DNA of 8,749 nt from JBGTLU01 sp041743935. GTDB lineage: Bacteria; Bacteroidota; Bacteroidia; Sphingobacteriales; Sphingobacteriaceae. This document shows, piece after piece, positions 1-4,894 of the stretch. The notes beneath the pieces were generated by a model, which was given only the letters and a program-made list of their open reading frames with translations, was not told where the DNA came from and ran no database searches. Every line of letters starts with the position of its first letter. The first letter of the stretch is position 1. The stretch lies in the NCBI GenBank assembly GCA_041743935.1, contig JBGTLU010000048.1, positions 1 through 8,749 on the forward strand. Reading direction: 5' to 3'. The position numbers and the translations under genes are program-made.

Positions 1-1663
1 TGGCCCGGCAATAGAAAACGGTTTTTATTACGATGTGGATTTTGGGGATAGAAGTTTTTCTGCTGATGAGTTTAAGAAAGTAGAAGATAAAATGCTGGAG
101 CTAGCTCGGCAAAAATCAGACTACGTTCGTAAATCGGTTTCAAAACAAGATGCCATAGATTATTTCACTAAAAAAGGGGATGAATATAAATTGGATTTAA
201 TTTCTGGTTTGGAAGACGGACAAATTACTTTTTATACCCAAGGAAATTTTACCGATTTATGCCGAGGCCCGCACATCCCAAGTACTGCAACTATAAAAGC
301 GGTTAAATTATTGAGTGTTGCAGGTGCTTATTGGAGAGGGGATGAAAAAAATAAACAACTTACCCGTATTTATGGCATAACTTTCCCAAAGCAAAGTGAG
401 TTAACAGAATATCTACATTTATTAGAAGAAGCAAAAAAACGCGACCACCGAAAACTGGGTAAAGAACTGGAATTATTTGCTTTTTCAGAAAAAGTAGGGG
501 CTGGTTTACCATTGTGGTTGCCAAAAGGAGCAATGCTTAGAGAGCGTTTACAAAACTTCTTACAAAAAGCACAATTAAAACAAGGTTACGAGCCGGTAAT
601 TACTCCACATATTGGTCACAAAGATTTGTACGTAACCTCCGGGCATTACGACAAATATGGGGCAGACTCCTTTCAACCAATAAAAACTCCGCAAGTAGGC
701 GAAGAATTTTTCTTGAAGCCTATGAATTGTCCACATCATTGCGAAATCTATAAAACCAAACCACGTTCTTACCGAGATTTACCCGTTCGGTTTGCTGAAT
801 TTGGTACGGTTTACCGTTATGAGCAAAGTGGCGAATTACATGGATTAACACGTGTTAGAGGATTTACTCAGGATGATGCCCACCTTTTTTGTAGACCAGA
901 CCAAGTAAAGGAAGAATTCATGAAGGTGATAGACTTAGTTCTACACGTTTTCAAATCTTTAGATTTTCAGAATTACACCGCGCAAATTTCCCTCCGCGAC
1001 CCCGAAAATAAAACCAAATACATTGGTAGCGATGAGAACTGGGAAAAAGCCGAAAAAGCCATTGTAGAAGCAGCCCAAGAAAAAGGATTATCTACCGTAG
1101 TAGAACTTGGCGAAGCTGCATTTTACGGCCCTAAATTAGATTTTATGGTGAAAGATGCTTTAGGTAGAAAATGGCAATTGGGAACCATACAAGTAGATTA
1201 TAATTTACCCGAGCGCTTCGAATTAGAATATACCGGCAGTGATAACCAAAAACACCGTCCAGTGATGATACACCGTGCACCATTTGGTTCTATGGAGCGA
1301 TTTGTTGCCGTATTAATAGAGCATTGTGCCGGAGAGTTCCCATTATGGCTTACCCCAGAGCAATGCATCATCCTTCCAATTAGCGAACGCTTCAATGATT
1401 ATGCAAAAAAAGTTTTAGAATCGTTTAATTATTCCGATATTCGCGGGCTAATTGATTTGAGAGACGAGAAGATTGGTCGTAAAATCCGCGATGCCGAAGT
1501 GAAGAAAATTCCTTTCATGGTTATCATCGGAGAAAAAGAACAAGAATCAGGAACTTTATCAATAAGAAAACATGGCGAAGGCGATTTAGGGTCGATGACC
1601 GTAGAACAATTTGCCGAATTTATATTACAAGAATCAAAAATAAATAAGGAGGAAAAACTATAG
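1..1663 (+). CDS. thrS: Threonyl-tRNA synthetase, 5' end missing
   Basis: Class II aminoacyl-tRNA synthetase that charges tRNA-Thr in the cytoplasm. The frame is open from the first complete codon at base 2 (GPAIENGFYYDV), so the gene begins outside the window. By comparison with the roughly 640-residue family, about 90-95 N-terminal residues (TGS domain and the start of the editing domain) are missing. Of 553 visible residues, the rest of the editing domain comes first (DLCRGPH near 87-91). Motif 1 follows (GAGLPLWLPKGAMLRERL), then motif 2 (VYRYEQSG to GFTQDDAH, about 270-294) and motif 3 (HRAPFGSMERF, about 424-434). The expected zinc ligands are present: Cys243 in MNCPHHC, His294 and His424. 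An anticodon-binding domain forms the C-terminus. The last codons contain the ribosome-binding site of infC, and the TAG stop overlaps the infC start, so the two genes are probably translationally coupled. Identification is secure. Confidence 0.97.
   Translation, partial: GPAIENGFYYDVDFGDRSFSADEFKKVEDKMLELARQKSDYVRKSVSKQDAIDYFTKKGDEYKLDLISGLEDGQITFYTQGNFTDLCRGPHIPSTATIKAVKLLSVAGAYWRGDEKNKQLTRIYGITFPKQSELTEYLHLLEEAKKRDHRKLGKELELFAFSEKVGAGLPLWLPKGAMLRERLQNFLQKAQLKQGYEPVITPHIGHKDLYVTSGHYDKYGADSFQPIKTPQVGEEFFLKPMNCPHHCEIYKTKPRSYRDLPVRFAEFGTVYRYEQSGELHGLTRVRGFTQDDAHLFCRPDQVKEEFMKVIDLVLHVFKSLDFQNYTAQISLRDPENKTKYIGSDENWEKAEKAIVEAAQEKGLSTVVELGEAAFYGPKLDFMVKDALGRKWQLGTIQVDYNLPERFELEYTGSDNQKHRPVMIHRAPFGSMERFVAVLIEHCAGEFPLWLTPEQCIILPISERFNDYAKKVLESFNYSDIRGLIDLRDEKIGRKIRDAEVKKIPFMVIIGEKEQESGTLSIRKHGEGDLGSMTVEQFAEFILQESKINKEEKL
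1646..1662 (+). promoter_or_regulatory. Shine-Dalgarno and ATA start codon of infC
   Basis: AAGGAGG at 1646-1652 lies 7 bases before an ATA codon at 1660-1662, which is ideal spacing. The only other possible start in this frame is GTG at 1678, 25 bases from the Shine-Dalgarno and too far to use it. An in-frame TAA at 1645-1647 rules out any start further upstream. No other gene in the window shows a comparable ribosome-binding site, so this one decides the start. Using a codon that IF3 discriminates against is the known basis of infC autoregulation in E. coli (AUU there). Its operation here is inferred. Confidence 0.8.
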
Positions 1664-2220
1664 CACAGCAAAGATTCGTGCCTAGGGGTAGATTTCAACC
1701 TCAAAGGCGACAAAACGAACACCGTATCAACGATGAAATTAGAGTAACGGAAGTTCGTTTAGTAGGCGAAAACATTGAAATTGGGGTGTATCCCATATCA
1801 AAAGCATTAGAAATTGCTGATGAACAAGGGTTGGATTTAGTGGAGATTTCTCCCAATGCCACTCCTCCTGTCTGCAAAGTAATAGACTACAATAAGTTTA
1901 TTTATGAGCAGAAAAAGAAGATGAAAGAAATTAAGGCCAATGCCGCGAAAACCGTAGTTAAGGAAATTCGCTTTGGCCCTAATACAGATGATCACGATTT
2001 TGAATTTAAGCTTAAACATGCTTCTAAATTTTTAGAAGCAAATGAAAAAGTAAGAGCATACGTTCACTTTAAAGGTCGTGCAATAGTTTACAAAGAGCAA
2101 GGCGAAATTTTATTATTACGTTTTGCACAAGCATTAGAAGAGGTGGGTAAAGTAGAACAATTACCAAAATTAGAAGGTAAACGAATGTTCTTAATCATCT
2201 CTCCTAAAGCTAAAAAATAA
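1660..2220 (+). CDS. infC: Translation initiation factor IF-3
   Basis: IF-3 binds the 30S subunit, prevents premature 50S joining and proofreads the start codon and initiator tRNA. Read from the ATA at 1660, the protein is 186 residues beginning (M)AQQRFVPRGRF; from the GTG at 1678 it would be 180. The N-terminal domain covers about residues 19-85 (EHRINDEI, LVEISPNATPPVCKVIDYNKF), followed by a lysine-rich linker (YEQKKKMKEIKAN). The C-terminal 30S-binding domain covers about residues 95-180 (VKEIRFGPNTDDHDFEFKLKH, then LRFAQALEEVGKVEQLPKLEG). Length and motifs match the family. The start overlaps the thrS stop by 4 bases (ATAG) and has a strong Shine-Dalgarno, unlike its neighbours. I chose ATA because of that ribosome-binding site and because infC commonly has non-AUG starts. 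The annotated start in databases may differ. Confidence 0.96.
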   Translation: MAQQRFVPRGRFQPQRRQNEHRINDEIRVTEVRLVGENIEIGVYPISKALEIADEQGLDLVEISPNATPPVCKVIDYNKFIYEQKKKMKEIKANAAKTVVKEIRFGPNTDDHDFEFKLKHASKFLEANEKVRAYVHFKGRAIVYKEQGEILLLRFAQALEEVGKVEQLPKLEGKRMFLIISPKAKK

Positions 2221-2263
2221 AGAATTTATACAGTATCATTTATACATATAATTTAATAGAAGA

Positions 2264-2464
2264 ATGCCCAAGATGAAAACTAATTCCAGTGCTAAAAAAA
2301 GATTTAGCTTAACTGGAACCGGTAAAATCAAGCGTAAAAAGGCTTACAAAAGCCACATTTTGACCAAAAAAACAACCAAGCAAAAACGTAATTTAACTAA
2401 TACGGGTTTGGTTCATGAGGCGGATGAGGCTAACGTAAAGTTTATGCTTACAATTGGTAAGTAA
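2264..2464 (+). CDS. rpmI: Large ribosomal subunit protein bL35
   Basis: Small basic protein of the 50S subunit, 66 residues, the usual size for bL35. It begins MPKMKTNSSAKKRFSLTGTG, the family signature, and continues with a lysine-rich stretch (KIKRKKAYKSHILTKKTTKQKRNL). It sits 43 bases after infC in the conserved infC-rpmI-rplT order. There is no Shine-Dalgarno; the region before the ATG is A/T-rich, as expected in Bacteroidota. The 43-base gap before it contains only weak AT-rich hairpin potential. Identification is secure from sequence and context. Confidence 0.96.
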   Translation: MPKMKTNSSAKKRFSLTGTGKIKRKKAYKSHILTKKTTKQKRNLTNTGLVHEADEANVKFMLTIGK

Positions 2465-2496
2465 TTGCCAGATTTTACAAACATTAATTAACAAAT

Positions 2497-2548
2497 TGTT
2501 CCACCAGGTACATGGTTTAAAGATTCAAAAGAATGAACACCTAGTACC
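2497..2548 (+). promoter_or_regulatory. Possible structured leader (pseudoknot) before rplT
   Basis: Several short complementary segments interlock in the rpmI-rplT gap. TGTTC (2497-2501) can pair with GAACA (2535-2539), and GGTAC (2507-2511) with GTACC (2544-2548). In that order they form a pseudoknot. Two small hairpins could form inside it: ACCA/TGGT (2503-2506/2513-2516), whose loop carries the GGTAC, and ATTC/GAAT with an AAAA loop (2523-2534). L20 is known to repress its own operon through a structured mRNA in E. coli and B. subtilis, so an L20 autoregulatory site is a reasonable guess. The helices are short, and GTAC is self-complementary, so chance pairing is possible. Confidence 0.35.
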
Positions 2549-2563
2549 AAAAAACGTAAAGAA

Positions 2564-2908
2564 ATGCCAAGATCGGTTAACGTTGTAGCGGCTCGTCGTC
2601 GCAGAAAAAAAGTCCTAAAAGCCGCAAGAGGTTATTGGGGATCCAGAAGCAAGGTTTTTACCATTGCTAAAAACACATTAGAAAAAGGTTTACAGTATGC
2701 TTACCGCGATAGGAAAGTAAAGAAACGTGAATTTCGCGCTTTGTGGATTCAACGTATTAATGCTGCTGCTCGCATACATGGTATGTCGTACTCTGCTTTC
2801 ATGGGAAAAATTCATGCACAAAACGTTGGTTTAAATCGTAAAGTTTTAGCCGACTTAGCCATGAACAATCCGGAAGCGTTTAAAGCAGTGATAGAATCTG
2901 TAAAGTAA
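2564..2908 (+). CDS. rplT: Large ribosomal subunit protein bL20
   Basis: Binds 23S rRNA early in 50S assembly; in other bacteria it also represses its own operon. The protein has 114 residues, a normal length. It starts MPRSVNVVAARRRRKKVLK, continues with ARGYWGSRSKVFTIAKNTLEK, and has the conserved RALWIQRINAAARIHGMSY segment near residues 60-80. It lies 99 bases after rpmI with no Shine-Dalgarno and is the last gene of the thrS-infC-rpmI-rplT cluster. Its final 33-35 bases, including the TAA, reappear unchanged 810 bp downstream. The gene itself is intact and ends AFKAVIESVK. Confidence 0.97.
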   Translation: MPRSVNVVAARRRRKKVLKAARGYWGSRSKVFTIAKNTLEKGLQYAYRDRKVKKREFRALWIQRINAAARIHGMSYSAFMGKIHAQNVGLNRKVLADLAMNNPEAFKAVIESVK

Positions 2909-2994
2909 ATTCTCACCGCATAAAAATTAAAAATCCCGGCAAAATATTGTCGGGATTTTTTTGTGAGTTTATTGAATTATAGAGTTATACATAT
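2874..2994 (+). repeat. Duplicated rplT 3' end and terminator, copy A
   Basis: This 121-base stretch covers the last 35 bases of rplT, its terminator and a short flank. It is repeated in the same orientation at 3684-3804, exactly 810 bases away, without gaps. I count 7 differences: 2917, 2942, 2972, 2975, 2982, 2988 and 2989. The first 97 bases differ at only two sites, and the sequences diverge completely after 2994. This copy keeps the functional end of rplT. Confidence 0.95.
2929..2962 (+). terminator. Intrinsic terminator of the rplT operon (copy A)
   Basis: A 12-pair stem runs from 2929-2940 to 2949-2960. Its core is ATCCCGGC/GTCGGGAT with one G-T pair, the loop is AAAATATT, and A and T runs lie on both sides. 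It follows the rplT stop by 20 bases. The T-run fits a rho-independent terminator in the + direction. The symmetrical A/T flanks would also let it work on the opposite strand. Confidence 0.9.
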
Positions 2995-3079
2995 CTCTGC
3001 ATTTTTTGTAAGATTGTGTAAACCTATTTTAAGACGAGAAAATAAAAAGGCACACGCGACACACGTGCGCCAGCAAGGG

Positions 3080-3134
3080 GAAAGTACGGATGACCTAAGC
3101 TCTTGCTTCCGCACAACATCCGCGCTAGGAAGGG
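3080..3134 (+). repeat. REP-like palindromic element, copy 1
   Basis: A 55-base unit starting GAAAGTACGGATGACC and ending CATCCGCGCTAGGAAGGG. It has inner arms CGGATG (3087-3092) and CATCCG (3117-3122), so it can fold as a hairpin. It matches copy 2 at about 48 of 55 positions, with differences mainly in the loop. It is the most diverged of the three direct copies and lies about 230 bases upstream of copy 2. Confidence 0.85.
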
Positions 3135-3310
3135 GGGGTAAAAACATCTACCCATTCTTCAGTAGCGAAAGTCACAAAATATGGTTTTTCCTGATCTCTT
3201 ATTTTATACTTTTCGCTCATTACTTGAGAAAATTAAGCAAATATCTGTTAACTTACATTATACAATTGGAATCAAAATCCGATAATTGGATTGATTAATT
3301 TAAAACTCCA

Positions 3311-3365
3311 GAAAGCACGGATGACCTTGACTATTGCTTACGCACAACATCCGCGCTAGGAAAGG
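3311..3365 (+). repeat. REP-like palindromic element, copy 2
   Basis: The most complete copy. GCACGGATG (3315-3323) and CATCCGCGC (3348-3356) form a 9-position stem with one A-C mismatch, closing a 24-base loop. It is followed by TAGGAAAGG. It matches copy 1 across the full 55 bases and copy 3 almost perfectly over 42. Confidence 0.9.
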
Positions 3366-3389
3366 ATTGTTTAATTTAAAACGCTACCA

Positions 3390-3431
3390 GAAAGCACGGA
3401 TGACCTTGACTCTTGCTTACGCACAACATCC
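3390..3431 (+). repeat. REP-like palindromic element, copy 3 (3' truncated)
   Basis: Identical to copy 2 except for one base over 42 positions, but it ends at CATCC instead of continuing CGCGCTAGGAA. It is followed after 8 bases by the inverted copy 4, with which it makes a long imperfect hairpin. Confidence 0.9.
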
Positions 3432-3439
3432 CCCATCTC

Positions 3440-3482
3440 GCGCGGATGTTGTGTGAAGATATGTGCGTGTGGTCATCCGTGT
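3440..3482 (-). repeat. REP-like palindromic element, inverted copy 4
   Basis: On the + strand it reads GCGCGGATGTTGTG to GGTCATCCGTGT, the reverse complement of the arms of copies 1-3. The arms are conserved and the internal loop sequence is not. Its outer arm (3471-3482) matches the complement of 3394-3405 at 11 of 12 positions, and its inner arm (3444-3453) pairs with 3422-3431. Confidence 0.85.
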
Positions 3483-3683
3483 GGTTCATTAATCCATAAA
3501 CGTTATTTCTAATAATCCTTCTATACCGGCATAATCCTGATTATACTTATACAAAATCTATTTCCAGTAATCGCCTAAATAATTTACAAGCATTCCAGAT
3601 TTAATAATCATAAAGTTAAAGTAATGAAAAATTTTTACATAGGAATGTCAATGTCTTTTTGTAAAAATTGGTAAAAGAGAAGA

Positions 3684-3804
3684 AAGCGTTTAAAGCAGTG
3701 ATAGAATCTGTAAAGTAAATTCTCACAGCATAAAAATTAAAAATCCCGGCATAATATTGTCGGGATTTTTTTGTGAGTTTAATGCATTATATAGTTACTC
3801 ATAT
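3684..3804 (+). repeat. Duplicated rplT 3' end and terminator, copy B
   Basis: Second copy of 2874-2994. It carries a severed rplT tail (GCG at 3686 to the TAA at 3716-3718, encoding AFKAVIESVK) with no gene body in front; an in-frame TAA at 3662-3664 closes the frame. Its right end overlaps the last codons of the convergent CNNM-type gene (stop at 3795-3797). This copy therefore holds the native junction on the CNNM side, whereas copy A holds the native junction on the rplT side. Confidence 0.95.
3739..3772 (-). terminator. Terminator copy B, probably serving the CNNM-type gene
   Basis: Same hairpin as copy A (3739-3750/3759-3770) with one loop change, giving ATAATATT. It lies just beyond the stop of the CNNM-type gene on the - strand. 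Read in that direction, the stem is followed by TTTTTAATTTTTA. The flanks are symmetrical, so it can act in both directions. Before the duplication, a single hairpin probably served both convergent operons. Confidence 0.8.
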
Positions 3805-4847
3805 AAATCAATATTCAGTTTTTTGGCACGTAGTTTCCATTTTTCTTTTGCCATGTGCTGCATATCTACCTGACTATCTTTCTCATCCACAATTTCTAAA
3901 CCTAGAATAGTCTCGATGATGTCTTCCATCGTGATGATACCTTCTAAACCACCATATTCATCAAGGATAATAGCAATATGCTCTTTTTTAGAGATTAACA
4001 AATCAAATATGCTCGGAATGTTAAAGTTTTCGTGAGCAATCGTAATATCACGTTTTAAATCTTTCAGCGGAATTTTGTAATTATCATTCGCTATATTTTC
4101 TAGTATTTCTGATTTTAAAACATAGCCAGTTACATCATCTATGCTTTTACTGTAAACCGGTATTCTAGAAAATTTAAGGTTCTCTTTTTTATTGAAAAAA
4201 TCCAACAAAGTTTCATCTTCCTGAGCAGATAGCACCACAGTTCTAGGCGTTAAAATCTGATTTACTTTTATGGATTTTAACCGAAGTAAGTTGTGAATTA
4301 TCTTACTTTCATTTTCTTCAAAAACGCCTTCTTTAGTACCAAGTTTGGTTAATGCGCTTAAATCTTCTCTACTAACTGCGTTATGGTTTACTTTTTTACC
4401 GGCAATTAATTTAGTAAGTAGTTCAGAAATTAAAACTAGGGGATAGGTAATAAAAATCATTATGGTAATGATACCAGAAGAATATAAGGCTAACCTTCTC
4501 CAATAAAGTGCACCAATGGTTTTTGGTAAAATCTCAGATAAGAAAAGGATAAGAATGGTAAGAACTGCGGATATTAACCCGAAATAAGCTTCGCCCCAAA
4601 TGGCTACTGCTTGGGCTCCAACCCCGGCAGCACCAACCGTGTGCGCAATGGTGTTTAAGGTTAAAATGGCAGACAACGGTCTGTCGATATTTTCTTTGTG
4701 CTTAGCTAATTTCTTTGCTGATATTTTACCCTCTGATTGCTTAGTATGTATAAATGAAGCAGAAACCGATAATATAACGGCTTCCATAACAGAACATAAA
4801 AAAGATACTGAAAGTGCTAAAAAAAGGTAGAGTAGTAGTAATTCCAT
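3795..4847 (-). CDS. CNNM/CorC-type membrane protein with CBS domains
   Basis: Inner-membrane protein of the DUF21/CNNM-plus-CBS family, often called hemolysin-like or CorC/YfjD; members are linked to magnesium or cobalt efflux. The length is 350 residues. The CNNM domain covers about 1-150, with hydrophobic segments near 2-30, 58-80, 88-108 and 118-142. It contains the first-helix motif SVMEAVILSVS and the conserved SEILPKTIG (104-112). A CBS pair follows at about 195-320 and ends with HIAIILDEYGGLEGIITMED, a typical second-CBS signature. Only about 30 residues follow, so the C-terminal CorC/HlyC domain of the longer members is absent. The start ATG lies 37 bases beyond the lysC stop, and a good promoter sits in the lysC 3' end. 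The last codons fall inside the 121-bp duplication. The family is clear; the transported ion is not. Confidence 0.92.
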   Translation of the reverse strand: MELLLLYLFLALSVSFLCSVMEAVILSVSASFIHTKQSEGKISAKKLAKHKENIDRPLSAILTLNTIAHTVGAAGVGAQAVAIWGEAYFGLISAVLTILILFLSEILPKTIGALYWRRLALYSSGIITIMIFITYPLVLISELLTKLIAGKKVNHNAVSREDLSALTKLGTKEGVFEENESKIIHNLLRLKSIKVNQILTPRTVVLSAQEDETLLDFFNKKENLKFSRIPVYSKSIDDVTGYVLKSEILENIANDNYKIPLKDLKRDITIAHENFNIPSIFDLLISKKEHIAIILDEYGGLEGIITMEDIIETILGLEIVDEKDSQVDMQHMAKEKWKLRAKKLNIDLYE

Positions 4848-4861
4848 TTAAAATTATTGAG

Positions 4862-4894
4862 CAAATATAGAAATATAAAATAACTTACTTCAAA
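4862..4894 (-). promoter_or_regulatory. Candidate promoter of the CNNM-type gene
   Basis: On the - strand TTTG (4894-4891) is followed after 21 bases by TATATTTG (4869-4862), a full match to the Bacteroidota TTTG / TAnnTTTG pattern. It lies at the very end of lysC and the intergenic gap. The start codon begins 14 bases after the box, so the 5' leader would be very short (about 8 bases). This suggests the gene can be transcribed independently of lysC. Confidence 0.55.

Larger units (their letters stand above)
3288..3431 (+). repeat. Tandem repeat of 76-79 bp carrying elements 2 and 3
   Basis: Two adjacent units begin at 3288 and 3364. Each starts GGATTG, then (A/T)TTAATTTAAAAC, then a linker and the GAAAGCACGGATGACC element. 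The second unit has three extra bases (GCT) in the linker, so the period is 76 before it and 79 after it. The palindromic parts differ by one base over 42. The second unit breaks off inside CATCC at 3431, where the inverted copy's flank begins. Confidence 0.8.
2995..3683. other. Gene-free, repeat-rich segment between the two rplT-tail copies
   Basis: About 690 bases with no credible gene. The segment contains four copies of a palindromic element (listed separately), a 76-79 bp tandem repeat, and a GC-rich inverted repeat at 3049-3056/3064-3071 (GGCACACG against CGTGCGCC, one mismatch). A bulged inverted repeat lies at 3164-3172/3208-3217 (AGCGAAAGT against ACTTTTCGCT). A perfect 10-bp inverted repeat lies at 3630-3639/3660-3669. 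Short GC-rich islands in the repeats contrast with the AT-rich background. The frame open across 2963-3298 runs through the repeats and resembles no known protein. I see no tRNA, no transposase remnant and no convincing promoter. Confidence 0.75.

Noticed and set aside
2963..3298. Open frame of 111 codons after rplT
   Set aside because: It begins inside the terminator T-run, runs through palindromic repeat copy 1, and its translation has no recognisable domain. It is best explained as chance.
3311..3482. CRISPR array
   Set aside because: The repeats are palindromic, irregularly spaced (79 and about 230 bases) and one is inverted, and spacer-like segments are themselves repeated. No cas genes are present.
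3394..3482. Integron attC site
   Set aside because: The long imperfect hairpin is suggestive, but I cannot find the paired RYYYAAC/GTTRRRY core sites, and there are no cassette genes or integrase.
3624..3674. 16-codon open frame (MKNFYIGMSMSFCKNW)
   Set aside because: Too short, made largely of an inverted repeat, with no supporting promoter or ribosome-binding site.
3668..3718. Second, expressed copy of the bL20 C-terminus
   Set aside because: The tail is in frame with a TTG, but an upstream stop at 3662-3664 limits it to about 16 codons without the RNA-binding region. It is a duplicated fragment.
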